Counted from the stretch's first letter, positions 51,130-60,691 are shown. The stretch: DNA of 64,000 nt from Microbacterium ginsengiterrae (GCF_014205075.1 NZ_JACHMU010000001.1:1240001-1304000); one strand, 5' to 3'. The notes: generated from the letters alone by a model not told the origin. A program made the numbers and translations.

Positions 51130-51992
51130 ACACCGACGACCTCGACCTGTACAACGCGACCGCCACGGCCAGTGCTGCCGTCGTCATCGGTCGGTACTCC
51201 ACGTCTTTCGGCCGCGCGAGCGCACTGCTGACCCGGTCGATGCGTCCGCACATCGCGAACATCTATGCGCTGGTGCGCGTGGCGGACGAACTCGTGGACG
51301 GTCCGGCGGAGAAGGCTGGCGTCGACGCTGCGGAGCGGGGGACCCTTCTCGACGAGCTCGAGCAGGAGACCGCGCGCGCCATCTCCCGCGGCTTCAGCAC
51401 CAACCTCATCGTGCACGCCTTCGCCCTGACCGCCCGTGAACACGGGATCGGCATGGACCTGTGCCGTCCCTTCTTCGCCTCCATGCGCCGGGACCTCTCG
51501 CCGGGGACGTTCGACGAGGCGCAGCTGGGGGAGTACATCCACGGCTCAGCCGAGGTGGTCGGGCTCATGTGCCTCGCCGTCTTCGAATCCGGCATGACGC
51601 GAACGGCTGACGAGAAGACGCGCGTCGAGGACGGCGCTCGACACCTGGGAGCGGCTTTCCAGAAGGTGAACTTCCTGCGGGACTTCGCCGACGATCACGA
51701 CGACCTCGGCCGGGCCTACTTCCCCGGCACCGAGATCGCGCTCACCGAGGCATCCAAGGAGGACGTCGTCGAATCCATCCGTGAGGATCTGCGTATCGCG
51801 GACCTCTCCATCCCCCTTCTCCACCCCGGCGCACGGCCGGCGGTGTGGGCCGCCAGAGCGATCTTCGGCGCACTCACCGACCGCATCGAGAGGACTCCGG
51901 TGACCACGCTCATGCGCGAGCGCGTCAGCGTTCCCACCCCGGTCAAGGCCGCCATCCTCGCCCGCGCCGTCGGAATGAAGGCCGCCAGGTGA
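51126..51992 (+). CDS. crtB: phytoene synthase
   Basis: Couples two GGPP to C40 phytoene. The 288-residue protein has YSTSFGRASALL, YALVRVADELVDG (first Asp-rich motif region, about residue 55) and NFLRDFADDHDDLGRAYFP (second, near 182), the trans-isoprenyl diphosphate synthase head-to-head signatures. Its ATG overlaps the crtE stop as ATGA. Confidence 0.95.
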   Translation: MNTDDLDLYNATATASAAVVIGRYSTSFGRASALLTRSMRPHIANIYALVRVADELVDGPAEKAGVDAAERGTLLDELEQETARAISRGFSTNLIVHAFALTAREHGIGMDLCRPFFASMRRDLSPGTFDEAQLGEYIHGSAEVVGLMCLAVFESGMTRTADEKTRVEDGARHLGAAFQKVNFLRDFADDHDDLGRAYFPGTEIALTEASKEDVVESIREDLRIADLSIPLLHPGARPAVWAARAIFGALTDRIERTPVTTLMRERVSVPTPVKAAILARAVGMKAAR

Positions 51993-53545
51993 CGCGGTCG
52001 CGGGCGGTCGTCATCGGCGGCGGCGTGAGCGGCCTCGCCACCGCCGCCCTCCTGGCGCGGGACGGACACGAGGTCACGCTCCTCGAGAAGAACGATCAGC
52101 TCGGGGGACGCGCCGGCTCATGGGAGCAGGACGGTTTCGTCTTCGACACCGGCCCCTCCTGGTACCTCATGCCCGAGGTGTTCGATCACTTCTACCGGAT
52201 GATGGGCACCTCTACCGCGGAGCAGCTCGACCTCGTCCCGCTGCAGCCGGGCTACCGCGTCTACGGAGAACCCGGCCACGGCGAGCACGCGCCCATCGAC
52301 GTCCGCGCAGGGGTGGACGAGGCATCCGCCCTGTTCGAGAGCCGGGAGAAGGGCGCCGGAAAGCGGATCCGCACCTATCTCGCCTCGGCGACGAAGGCGT
52401 ACCACGCGGCTGTCGGGGCCTTCCTCTACAACCCGTTCTCCTCGTGGCGCGCCTTCACGTCCCCGAAGGTCCTCGCTGCGGTGCCCGCGGTCGTCCCGCT
52501 TCTGGTCCGCTCCCTGTGGTCGTACATCGCCCGCCGCTTCGCCGACACGCGTCTGCGGCAGATCCTCGGCTACCCCGCGGTGTTCCTCGGCACGTCGCCG
52601 TTCGACGCGCCGGCGCTGTACCAGCTCATGAGCCACATGGACCTCGTCGAGGGTGTGACCTACCCGCGGGGCGGGTTCCGCCGCTTCGTCACGACGCTCG
52701 TCGACATCGCGCGGGATGCCGGTGTCGACATCCGCACCGACAGTGAGGTCGTCGGGATCTCCAGCGCCGGGGGCGCCGTACAGGCGGTCGAGTACCGCAC
52801 GGCGGGACGCGTCCACCGGCTGGAGGCCGACATCGTCGTCTCCGCCATCGACGAACATCACGCCGAGACCGCGCTGCTGGCGCCGGCCGACCGGACCTAT
52901 CGACCGAAGCGCTGGGACACGCAGATCACCGGACCTGGTGCCGTGCTGGTCATGCTCGGCGTCGACGGCGAGCTGCCCGAGCTGCTCCACCACACGCTGC
53001 TGTTCTCAGAGGACTGGCACGACAACTTCGACGCGATCTTCGGCACCCCGACGCGGATCCCGGATGCCCCGTCGCTGTACATCTGCAAGCCGAGCGCGAC
53101 GGACGACGACGTGGCGCCGGCCGGACGGGAGAACCTCTTCGTCCTCATCCCCATCCCCTCCGACGTCTCGGTCGGACACGGCGGGGTGGATTCCGCCGGT
53201 TCGCCGCAGGTGGAGGCCATCGCCGATCGCGCCATCGCGCAGATCGCGGACTGGGCGGGCATCCCCGATCTCACGGACCGCATCGTCGTCCGCCGCACCG
53301 TGGGCCCCGAGGACTTCGAGACCGACTTCCACACCTTCCGGGGGAGCGTGCTCGGGCCCGCCCACACGCTCCGCCAGAGTGCGTTCATGCGCGGCGTGAC
53401 CCGCTCCCGCCGCGTGAAGGGACTGTTCTACGCCGGCGCGACGACCGTCCCGGGCGTCGGCCTGCCGATGTGCCTGATCAGCGCGGAACTCGTGCTCAAG
53501 CACGTACGGGGCGACCACTCGCCCGGCCCGTCGGAGATCTCGTGA
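51989..53545 (+). CDS. crtI: phytoene desaturase
   Basis: FAD-dependent desaturase converting phytoene to lycopene. The 518-residue protein begins with the dinucleotide-binding motif AVVIGGGVSGLATAALLARDGHEVTLLEK and ends with the carotenoid-desaturase signature GLFYAGATTVPGVGLPMCLISAEL. The GTG start overlaps crtB by four bases. The size is usual. Confidence 0.95.
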   Translation: MTRSRAVVIGGGVSGLATAALLARDGHEVTLLEKNDQLGGRAGSWEQDGFVFDTGPSWYLMPEVFDHFYRMMGTSTAEQLDLVPLQPGYRVYGEPGHGEHAPIDVRAGVDEASALFESREKGAGKRIRTYLASATKAYHAAVGAFLYNPFSSWRAFTSPKVLAAVPAVVPLLVRSLWSYIARRFADTRLRQILGYPAVFLGTSPFDAPALYQLMSHMDLVEGVTYPRGGFRRFVTTLVDIARDAGVDIRTDSEVVGISSAGGAVQAVEYRTAGRVHRLEADIVVSAIDEHHAETALLAPADRTYRPKRWDTQITGPGAVLVMLGVDGELPELLHHTLLFSEDWHDNFDAIFGTPTRIPDAPSLYICKPSATDDDVAPAGRENLFVLIPIPSDVSVGHGGVDSAGSPQVEAIADRAIAQIADWAGIPDLTDRIVVRRTVGPEDFETDFHTFRGSVLGPAHTLRQSAFMRGVTRSRRVKGLFYAGATTVPGVGLPMCLISAELVLKHVRGDHSPGPSEIS

Positions 53546-53865
53546 GCGGTGTCTACGCCGCAGCCCTCCTCGTCAGCACCGGCTGCCTGGTCCTCCTCGA
53601 CGTGCGGTTCCGCCTCGTGTTCCGCCGTCGGCCCCTCGTCGCGGCGATCGCGCTCGTGATCGGTCTCGCGTTCTTCATCGTGTGGGATGCGGCAGGGATC
53701 GCCCTCGGGGTGTTCCGCCACGTCGACTCGCGATGGGCCAGCGGGATCCTGCTCGCGCCGGAGTTCCCCATCGAGGAGCTGCTGTTCCTCGCCTTCCTCT
53801 GCTATCTCACGCTCATCCTGCTCAGCGGGTGGCGGCGGTGGAGAGAGGTCAGGAGTCCGCGATGA
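53542..53865 (+). CDS. crtYe: C50 carotenoid cyclase subunit (CrtYe/LbtB-like)
   Basis: A 107-residue membrane protein with three hydrophobic helices and the lycopene-cyclase-domain signature LLAPEFPIEELLFLAFLCYLTL. It is one half of the heterodimeric cyclase that closes the end rings of C50 carotenoids. GTG overlaps crtI by four bases. Ring type (epsilon, beta or gamma) cannot be read from the sequence with certainty. Confidence 0.9.
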   Translation: MSGVYAAALLVSTGCLVLLDVRFRLVFRRRPLVAAIALVIGLAFFIVWDAAGIALGVFRHVDSRWASGILLAPEFPIEELLFLAFLCYLTLILLSGWRRWREVRSPR

Positions 53866-54224
53866 CCTATCTGGTGTTCTCCCTGCCCTTCCTCGTCGTC
53901 GGCCTCGTGGTGTTCGGCGTCGGTGCGTTGCGCGCCCGTCGGCAGAGCGATCTGCGCGGCTACCTGACCGCCTGGGCTGCGGCCACGGTCGCGCTGCTCG
54001 TGCTGACGGTCGTGTTCGACAATGTGATGATGGCGGCGGAGTTCTTCGACTACGGCACGGAGCAGATCTCCGGCGTCCGGCTCGGTCTCATCCCGATCGA
54101 GGACCTGCTCTACCCGCTCGCCGGCGGTCTTCTGCTGGCGGGCCTGTGGCAACTGCTCGGCGGTGAGCCGGTGCGTGCCGAGCGGATCGGCAGCAGTGGC
54201 GCGACGAGAGAGGGCGGCGAATGA
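53862..54224 (+). CDS. crtYf: C50 carotenoid cyclase subunit (CrtYf/LbtC-like)
   Basis: A 120-residue membrane protein with three helices, DNVMMAAEFFDYGTEQISG and LIPIEDLLYPLAGGLLLAG, the second half of the heterodimeric lycopene-cyclase domain. It overlaps crtYe (ATGA) and crtEb (ATGA). Both halves are required for activity in characterised systems. Confidence 0.9.
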   Translation: MTYLVFSLPFLVVGLVVFGVGALRARRQSDLRGYLTAWAAATVALLVLTVVFDNVMMAAEFFDYGTEQISGVRLGLIPIEDLLYPLAGGLLLAGLWQLLGGEPVRAERIGSSGATREGGE

Positions 54225-55117
54225 CGATGACGGAGAACCGCTCGACGATCCGCACCCTCCTGCTCGCTTCTCGGCCGCTGAGCTGGATCAACACCGCCTT
54301 CCCGTTCGCGGCGGTCTACTTCCTCACGGTCGGGACGATCGATGTCGCGCTCGTCGTCGGCACGCTGTTCTTCCTCGTGCCGTACAACCTCGCGATGTAC
54401 GGCGTCAACGACGTCTACGACTACGAGTCCGACCTCGCCAATCCGCGCAAGGGCGGAGCAGAGGGCGCGAAGCTGCCGCCCGCGCTGCACCGGACGACCC
54501 TCGTCGTCGCCGCCGCCCTCTCCGCGCCCTTCGTGATCGCGCTGGTGGTCCTCGGAGCGGATCGCCCGTCGTCGTGGCTCGTCCTCGCCGCCAGCCTGTT
54601 CGCGGTCCTCGCCTACTCGGCCAAGGGGCTGAGGTTCAAAGAGATCCCGATCCTCGACTCGATCACCTCGAGCTTCCATTTCGTCAGTCCGGCGCTGTAC
54701 GCGATCGCCCTCGCAGGCACCACCGTGACCCCCGCGATCACCCTGACGATGATCGCCTTCTTCTGCTGGGGGATGGCCAGCCACGCCTTCGGCGCCGTGC
54801 AGGACATCGTGCCGGACCGGGAGGCGGGCATCGGGTCGATCGCCACGGTGTTCGGGGCTGCCGCAACGGTGCGCCTCGCGGCGGGTCTCTGGGCGCTCGC
54901 CGGCGTGCTCATGCTGTTCGCGCCGTGGCCGGCGAACCTCGCCGCACTGGCCGCGCTCCCCTACATCGTCAGTGTCGCGCCGTATCTCAACGTCGACGAC
55001 GCGCACTCGGCGGATGCCAACCGCGCGTGGCGCCGGTTCCTCGCGATCAACTACGTCGTCGGGTTCGCCGTGACGATGCTGCTCATCCTCTGCGCCGCCA
55101 TGGGGCTGTTCTCATGA
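54221..55117 (+). CDS. crtEb: lycopene elongase, UbiA family prenyltransferase (CrtEb/LbtA-like)
   Basis: Adds C5 units from DMAPP to lycopene, giving C45/C50 intermediates such as flavuxanthin. The 298-residue protein has eight or nine helices and the two aspartate motifs NDVYDYESDLANPRKGG (about 61-77) and DIVPDREAGIGS (about 200). The gene order crtYe-crtYf-crtEb is that of decaprenoxanthin and sarcinaxanthin producers. Confidence 0.93.
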   Translation: MTMTENRSTIRTLLLASRPLSWINTAFPFAAVYFLTVGTIDVALVVGTLFFLVPYNLAMYGVNDVYDYESDLANPRKGGAEGAKLPPALHRTTLVVAAALSAPFVIALVVLGADRPSSWLVLAASLFAVLAYSAKGLRFKEIPILDSITSSFHFVSPALYAIALAGTTVTPAITLTMIAFFCWGMASHAFGAVQDIVPDREAGIGSIATVFGAAATVRLAAGLWALAGVLMLFAPWPANLAALAALPYIVSVAPYLNVDDAHSADANRAWRRFLAINYVVGFAVTMLLILCAAMGLFS

Positions 55118-56613
55118 CGCGGGTGCTGGTGACCGGGGCCACCGGGTACATCGGCGGACGGCTCGTCCCGCAACTGCTGGATGCGGGTCATGAGGTCAGC
55201 GTCTATGTGCGCTCCGCGTGGAAGCTGCGCGACGTGCCGTGGCGGAGCCGGGTGAAGGTGTTCTCCGGGGATCTGTCCGACCCCGTCGCGACCCGCAGGG
55301 CGATGAACGGCGTGGACACGGCGTTCTACCTCGTCCACTCCATGAGCGCCGGCGGGGACTTCCGAACGGCGGAGGCGGCCACAGCGGAGACCTTCGCCGC
55401 TGCCGCGACCGCGACGGGCGTGCGGCGCATCGTCTACCTCGGCGGGTTGCACCCCGACACCGGGAACCTGTCCGAGCATCTCGCCTCGCGGGCGGCGGTC
55501 GGGCAGGTGTTCCTCGACTGTCCCGTCCCGAGCATCGTGTTCCAGGCCGGAATCGTCATCGGCTCGGGTTCCGCGTCCTTCGAGATGATCCGGCACCTCA
55601 CCGAGGTGCTGCCGTACATGCCGGCGCCGCGGTGGGTGCGCAACCACGTGCAGCCCATCGCCGTTCGCGACGTCCTGCACTACCTCGTGACGTCGGTCGA
55701 CGTCGAGGAGGACCTCAACCGGGCGTTCGACATCGGAGGGCCCGACGTCCTCCGCTATGGCCAGATGATGAACGGCTACGCCGTGGAGGCAGGGCTGCCC
55801 CAGCGCCGCATCGCCGCGCTGCCCGTGCTCACGCCGTGGCTGGCATCGCAATGGGTGAGTCTGGTCAGTCCCATCCCCCGCCAGATCGCCGTGCCGATCA
55901 TCGCCTCTCTCCAGAACGACTGCGTCGTCAGGGAGAGCGACATCGACCGGTACATCCCCGCACCCGCGGAGGGCCTGGTGCCCTACCGCACCGCGGTGCG
56001 CCTCGCCCTGCGCCGGGAGGCGGACGGCGAGGTCGAGACCAGCTGGCAGAGCGCGACCGTCCCAGGGGCGCCGAGCGACCCCCTGCCGAGCGACCCCGAG
56101 TGGGCGGGCCACACGGTCTTCACCGATGTCCGGGAACGCCGCAGCACCGCGAGCCCCCGGTCGGTGTGGGAAGTGATCGAGGCGATCGGCGGCGAGAAGG
56201 GGTGGCACTCCTTCCCCCTCGCGTGGGCCGCGCGGGGATGGATCGACCGGCTCGTCGGCGGGGTCGGCATGCGCCGCGGCCGCCGTCACCCGTCTCGCGT
56301 GAACAGCGGCGACGTCATCGACGTCTGGCGCGTGGAGTCGATCGACCGGGGGCGGATGCTGCGCCTGCGTGCCGAGATGCGGATGCCGGGGCGCGGCTGG
56401 CTGGAACTCGGTGTGGAACCGGCAGATGATGGAAGCAGGTACCGCCAACGGGCTGTCTACTTCCCCAAAGGTCTCAGTGGCAGGATGTACTGGCTCGTGC
56501 TGCTGCCCTTCCACGGCATCATTTTCAACGGCATGGCCGCCAGCATCCTGCGCGAGGCGGAGCAGAACGAGCGCGGCGCGAACCACAGCGAGAAAGAGGA
56601 GCGATCACGATGA
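55114..56613 (+). CDS. NAD(P)-binding SDR with C-terminal DUF2867
   Basis: The 499-residue protein has an atypical SDR Rossmann domain (VLVTGATGYIGGRLVPQLLDAGHEV; GVDTAFYLVHSMS; IVYLGGLHP) over residues 1-310. A SRPBCC-like DUF2867 (RSVWEVIEAIGGEKGWHSFPLAWAARGWIDRLVGG) runs from about 340 to the end. The substrate is unknown. The ATG overlaps the crtEb stop and its own stop overlaps the ferrochelatase gene, so it belongs to the operon. A role in modifying or sensing the carotenoid, or in the membrane, is possible but not shown. Confidence 0.85.
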   Translation: MTRVLVTGATGYIGGRLVPQLLDAGHEVSVYVRSAWKLRDVPWRSRVKVFSGDLSDPVATRRAMNGVDTAFYLVHSMSAGGDFRTAEAATAETFAAAATATGVRRIVYLGGLHPDTGNLSEHLASRAAVGQVFLDCPVPSIVFQAGIVIGSGSASFEMIRHLTEVLPYMPAPRWVRNHVQPIAVRDVLHYLVTSVDVEEDLNRAFDIGGPDVLRYGQMMNGYAVEAGLPQRRIAALPVLTPWLASQWVSLVSPIPRQIAVPIIASLQNDCVVRESDIDRYIPAPAEGLVPYRTAVRLALRREADGEVETSWQSATVPGAPSDPLPSDPEWAGHTVFTDVRERRSTASPRSVWEVIEAIGGEKGWHSFPLAWAARGWIDRLVGGVGMRRGRRHPSRVNSGDVIDVWRVESIDRGRMLRLRAEMRMPGRGWLELGVEPADDGSRYRQRAVYFPKGLSGRMYWLVLLPFHGIIFNGMAASILREAEQNERGANHSEKEERSR

Positions 56614-57821
56614 GCACGGACACCCCACAGCGGCAGACCAAGCCGCCGGCGGCCACCGGCGTGTACCTGGAGGACGGCGCCGCCGTCCCATCGGCGACCG
56701 AGGCCACGCGCGACGGGGCCGAGCACGCCACGCAGCCGATGGCGTACGACGCGATCCTCCTGTCCGGCTTCGGCGGCCCCGAGGGTCAGGACGACGTGCT
56801 GCCGTTCCTCCGGAACGTCACCCGCGGCCGCGGCATCCCCGATGAGCGGCTGGAGGAGGTGGCGCACCACTACCGGCACTTCGACGGGGTGAGCCCCATC
56901 AACGATCAGAACCGCGAACTGCTCGCCGCGCTGCGCAGGGCTCTGGGAGAGGCGGGTCTCGACCTGCCCGTCTACTGGGGCAACCGCAACTGGGCGCCGT
57001 ACCTCGACGAGGCCATGGCGCAGGCCGCACAGGACGGCGTGCGCACGATGATCGCGATCCCGACGAGCGCCTACTCCTCGTACTCGTCGTGCCGTCAGTA
57101 CCGCGAGGACTGGGCCGATGCGCTCGAGGCGGCGGACCTGCAGAAGACGCTGCAGGTGGACAAGGTCCGGCAGTACTTCTCGCACCCCGGGTTCATCCGC
57201 CCGTTCGTCGACGGACTGCGCGACGGGCTCGACGCCGCCCGTCAGGCCGGCCACCGGGATGCGCAGATCGAGGTGCTGTTCTCCACGCACAGCATCCCGA
57301 CGGCGGATGCCGCACGATCCGGCGGGAAGACCTTCGACGGCGTCGAGGGCGGCGGGTATGTCGCAGAGCACCTCGCCGTCGCCCGTGAGGTCATCGCCAA
57401 GACCGCCCCGGGGATCTCGTGGCAGCTGGTGTTCCAGTCGCGTTCCGGCCCCGCCTCCCAGCCGTGGCTCGAGCCCGACATCAACGACGCGATCGAGGCG
57501 CTCGAGGAGCGCACCGCGGTCATCGTCGTCCCGCTCGGGTTCGTGAGCGACCACATGGAGGTCATGTGGGACCTCGACACCGAGGCGCGCGAGACCGCGC
57601 AGGAGCGCGGGATGTGGTTCACCAGGACCGCGACCCCCGGCACGCACCCGGCGTTCGTCAGCGCGCTGGTCGACCTCGTCAAGGAGCGGATCGCCGGTCT
57701 CCCCGTCGAGCAGCGCCTCAACGCCACGGAGATCGGGCCCTGGTTCGACGTGTGCCGCGGCGGATGCTGCGAGAACCCGCGCCTCGGATTCAAGCCGGCC
57801 ATCGCGGGTCTGCAGCCCTGA
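56610..57821 (+). CDS. hemH: ferrochelatase, coproporphyrin-type, actinobacterial [2Fe-2S] form
   Basis: Inserts iron into (copro)porphyrin for haem; in Actinobacteria the coproporphyrin route (CpfC) is usual. The 403-residue protein has an about 44-residue polar N-terminal extension, then AILLSGFGGPEGQDDVLPFLRNVTRGR, YWGNRNWAPYLDEA, LFSTHSIP with the catalytic His, FQSRSGPASQPWLEPDI and GFVSDHMEVMWDLD. Cys in SSCRQYR and DVCRGGCCEN fit the four-Cys iron-sulphur site of actinobacterial ferrochelatases. A second in-frame start (MAYDAILL, codon 44) is possible. It is the last gene of the carotenoid operon. Confidence 0.93.
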   Translation: MSTDTPQRQTKPPAATGVYLEDGAAVPSATEATRDGAEHATQPMAYDAILLSGFGGPEGQDDVLPFLRNVTRGRGIPDERLEEVAHHYRHFDGVSPINDQNRELLAALRRALGEAGLDLPVYWGNRNWAPYLDEAMAQAAQDGVRTMIAIPTSAYSSYSSCRQYREDWADALEAADLQKTLQVDKVRQYFSHPGFIRPFVDGLRDGLDAARQAGHRDAQIEVLFSTHSIPTADAARSGGKTFDGVEGGGYVAEHLAVAREVIAKTAPGISWQLVFQSRSGPASQPWLEPDINDAIEALEERTAVIVVPLGFVSDHMEVMWDLDTEARETAQERGMWFTRTATPGTHPAFVSALVDLVKERIAGLPVEQRLNATEIGPWFDVCRGGCCENPRLGFKPAIAGLQP

Positions 57822-57852
57822 ACGGCGGCGAGGTCACGCCGAGGGTTCGCGC

Positions 57853-58947
57853 TCAGAAGCCGGGATACTCCTGCATGCGCTGTGCGAACTCCTCGGCGTC
57901 GGCCTCGCTGAGCACCTCGGGGGCGAGGAAGTAGATCTGCAGGCCCTCCAGCGGTGCCCCGGTGCTCGCCGCCTCCGCCTCTCGTTCCGTGCGCAGCTCC
58001 CCCGCCGGGTCGTTGGACAGGTCGAACATCACGGCGTAGAACCGCAGCGGGTCGGGGTAGTCGTCGGTGTACCACTCCCATGTGTGCTGCGTGCGGGGAT
58101 CGGTCGTGCCGTAGAACTTCTGCAGGATCGTGTCGTCGAGTGTCGATGCCGGATCGTTGAACGCGTACATGCCGTACATCCCGCGTTCGACGAGCACATC
58201 CTCGATGACGCCCATCACCGCGAGTTTGCGGTCGTAGTCCTGGATCGGCTCGTTGGTCATCCACGGCACGGACACGTACTGCACGAGCATCGACTCGCCG
58301 CCGTAGCCGTTGCGCTCAGGGCGCAGGTTCTCCTGACCGACCTCCGTCCAGGTGTACCCGTACCGGTCGCTGAGGCGCCGTCGGATCTCGGCCAGCGCGG
58401 CCTCGCTCTGCGCGCGGATCTCCTCCAGCGACGGCTGGGCGAGGATGTCCGCCGGGGAGACGCCCTTGATGCCGGGGTAGGCCTCCGCGTGCTTCTGTTC
58501 GTCGCTCTTCTGGCCGTCATAGGTGCCGGATGCCGAGGTCTGCAGCGCGCTCGCCGCGCCGACGGTGGCGACGTTCAGCATCAGCGTGATGATGAGGGCG
58601 GACGCTCCGAGCGCTCGCCCTCGCGCCGAGAACAGCGAGGCGACGACCACGCCGACCACGAGGAGCTGCAGGGTCAGCATGGTCACGCCGTACAGGAGAT
58701 CGGTGGCTCCGGCGAGCAGCGCGCCCAGCAGCACCAGCGCGAAGAGGATGGCCGTCACGAGCGCGATCCAGCCGAGGACACCGGCCGGCTGCTTCTCGAC
58801 GGGGAGCTCGGCGGCGCTGACGATCGGCGTCGCCGGCGAGGCCGGCCCCTGCTGGCTCCTGCGCGCTCCGTGGTACCCGCCCGGTGGCGGGATCGGCGGC
58901 GCCCCTTCGCTGCCGGCGATGTATCGGGCACGCTGCGGATCTACCAT
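57853..58947 (-). CDS. membrane protein of the MoxR/VWA cluster, unknown function
   Basis: The 364-residue protein has a Pro/Gly-rich N-terminus, about three hydrophobic helices (residues 55-135) and a large extracytoplasmic domain with EEIRAQSEAALAEIRRRLSDRYGYTW and IQDYDRKLAVMGVIEDVLVERGMYGMYAFND. I do not recognise the family. It starts seven bases before the stop of the preceding gene of the MoxR cluster, so it is likely part of that operon. It converges with the ferrochelatase gene. Confidence 0.7.
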   Translation of the reverse strand: MVDPQRARYIAGSEGAPPIPPPGGYHGARRSQQGPASPATPIVSAAELPVEKQPAGVLGWIALVTAILFALVLLGALLAGATDLLYGVTMLTLQLLVVGVVVASLFSARGRALGASALIITLMLNVATVGAASALQTSASGTYDGQKSDEQKHAEAYPGIKGVSPADILAQPSLEEIRAQSEAALAEIRRRLSDRYGYTWTEVGQENLRPERNGYGGESMLVQYVSVPWMTNEPIQDYDRKLAVMGVIEDVLVERGMYGMYAFNDPASTLDDTILQKFYGTTDPRTQHTWEWYTDDYPDPLRFYAVMFDLSNDPAGELRTEREAEAASTGAPLEGLQIYFLAPEVLSEADAEEFAQRMQEYPGF

Positions 58948-59705
58948 GGCCTGTCCGTTCCCCCGCCTGGTCCGTCCTCTTCGCCCTGTTGCTGCTGCCG
59001 CTCCTCCGCACCCTTCTCGAGCTTCTCCTGCAGCCGGTCGAGCTTGTCCTGATCCGGCTGCGGCTGCTGCGGCTCCTGCTCGGTCTCGGAGTCATCCGGT
59101 TCCTGAGGCTCGCTCTGCTGCTGCTTCTCCTGCAGACGATCCTCCAGATCCTCGAGCGTGTCGCTCATGCTGCGGTCGGGGTCAGGGGACTGCTGATCGG
59201 CCTCATCGCTGCGGCACTCCTCCGGCGTCTGAGCGGTGACCAGCAGCGCCTCGCCGTAGAGCTGTGCCGCGGTCTCGCCGTCCCCCTCGGTCCTGGCGGC
59301 GTCGCCCTGGCGTTCGATGACGATCGCGAGATTGACGTGCACGGCGCAGACCTCGAGGCCGATGGCGAGCGGGAGGGCCTGTTCGAGTTCGGCACGGGCC
59401 TCGTCGAGCTCTTCGGCGCCCGCGAGAGCCGTTCCGACGTTGTACGGTGCGAGGAACGGCTCGAACCAGTTCAGCGGTTCCTGCCACGAGGCCGCAGATG
59501 TCGACCCGGCGTAGTCCCCGACGACGTACGTCGAGATCGCCTGGTGGGCGAAGCCGTACATGCTCAACAGTTTCCCGGCGAGCACCAGGGCCGCCAGCGT
59601 GAGGGGCAATGTACCGATCGTGATCCAACGGCGGACGCGTCGGCGCCGGCGATTCGCGGCGAGCAGGGCGGTCGCGGCATCCGCGTCGTCATTCTCCGGC
59701 GTCAT
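58941..59705 (-). CDS. membrane-anchored protein with Gln/Glu-rich coiled tail (MoxR cluster)
   Basis: The 254-residue protein has one N-terminal helix (about 25-45), a helical extracytoplasmic part resembling TPR-like repeats (GTALAGAEELDEARAELEQALPLA, DGETAAQLYGEALL), and a low-complexity tail rich in Gln, Glu, Asp and Pro (DRLQEKQQQSEPQEPDD, KGAEERQQQQGEEDGPGG). In Bat-type clusters a TPR protein often follows two VWA proteins, which fits here. The ATG overlaps the upstream VWA stop as ATGA. Confidence 0.7.
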   Translation of the reverse strand: MTPENDDADAATALLAANRRRRRVRRWITIGTLPLTLAALVLAGKLLSMYGFAHQAISTYVVGDYAGSTSAASWQEPLNWFEPFLAPYNVGTALAGAEELDEARAELEQALPLAIGLEVCAVHVNLAIVIERQGDAARTEGDGETAAQLYGEALLVTAQTPEECRSDEADQQSPDPDRSMSDTLEDLEDRLQEKQQQSEPQEPDDSETEQEPQQPQPDQDKLDRLQEKLEKGAEERQQQQGEEDGPGGGTDRPW

Positions 59706-60691
59706 GATCCACCTCCTCGCAGGGCCAGACCGCGCAGCTGCGAGGTGAGCATCGCGGCCCTGGCGAGTTCGACCGCGAGCAGGAGCACGATCACGAGTGC
59801 GAACACCCAGTACAGTTCGATGACGTTTCCGACGGAGCCGGATTCGGCGTAGTTCGTCGTGGTGATGGGCGCCTCGGGCAGATCGACGGGCAGCTCGGCG
59901 TCCCGCAGCTGGAACGGGACGCCGAGCTCTTCAGCGATCGCCTGCAGGTTGGTGTCGTCGATCACGGACAGAGCGGGTTCCCCCTGATACTCGATGTACT
60001 CGCCGGATGCGGCGTCGCCGCCGAGCGCACCGGAGGTGATCCGCATCGGCCCGCCGTCGGTCGTTCCGTAGCCGAGCACCGCACCGCCGTCGACGTATCC
60101 CGCGCTGTCGGCGAACGACTCCGGGGCGCTCGACGCGGTCTGCTCCCCGTCGCCGAGGTAGAACACCATCCGTGAGCGGTCGGGGGAGGCCTCCGCCGCG
60201 GAGGCCAGCGTCTCGCGCAGCATGGTCGCGGCGATGCCGATGGAACTGCCCCGCGACTGGGACGTGACCTCCGGCCTGAGGATCTCGAGCGACGACATCA
60301 ACGCGGTCGTATCCGTGGTCAGTGGCAGCCGCTGCTCGGCGGAGGCGTCGAAGGTGATGAGCGCGAAGCGTGCCCCGGGGTACTCGTCGACGATCGCCGC
60401 GACGTCCGACCGCGCGCCGTCGAGCCGCGGCTGATCGCCGTTCCAGTCCTCCGCCACGATGCTCGCCGTCGTGTCGAGCAGGATGACGATGTCGGTGTCC
60501 GTCGCGAGCGTCTGGGTGGCGCCGCCGGGGATGCCGGGGCGCAGGAGCATGAGGAAGCACGCCAGGAGCATGCCGAGCCGGAGCGCCCACAGGGCGCCCC
60601 GGCCGCGGACGAGCATCCACACCGCGAGGGCGGCGAAGGGTGCGAAGAGCAGGAGGAGCAGGAAGACGTTCAGCACGGGTTGGAAGATCAC
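59702..60691 (-). CDS. VWA-domain membrane protein (second of two)
   Basis: The 329-residue protein has two helices at the N-terminus (LNVFLLLLLFAPFAALAVWML and following), a von Willebrand factor A domain (IVILLDTTASIVAEDW; the MIDAS is altered: DTTAS in place of DxSxS) and a C-terminal helix (YWVFALVIVLLLAVELA). The GTG overlaps the stop of the upstream VWA gene as GTGA. It forms a pair with that protein, like BatA/BatB. Confidence 0.82.
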   Translation of the reverse strand: MIFQPVLNVFLLLLLFAPFAALAVWMLVRGRGALWALRLGMLLACFLMLLRPGIPGGATQTLATDTDIVILLDTTASIVAEDWNGDQPRLDGARSDVAAIVDEYPGARFALITFDASAEQRLPLTTDTTALMSSLEILRPEVTSQSRGSSIGIAATMLRETLASAAEASPDRSRMVFYLGDGEQTASSAPESFADSAGYVDGGAVLGYGTTDGGPMRITSGALGGDAASGEYIEYQGEPALSVIDDTNLQAIAEELGVPFQLRDAELPVDLPEAPITTTNYAESGSVGNVIELYWVFALVIVLLLAVELARAAMLTSQLRGLALRGGGS

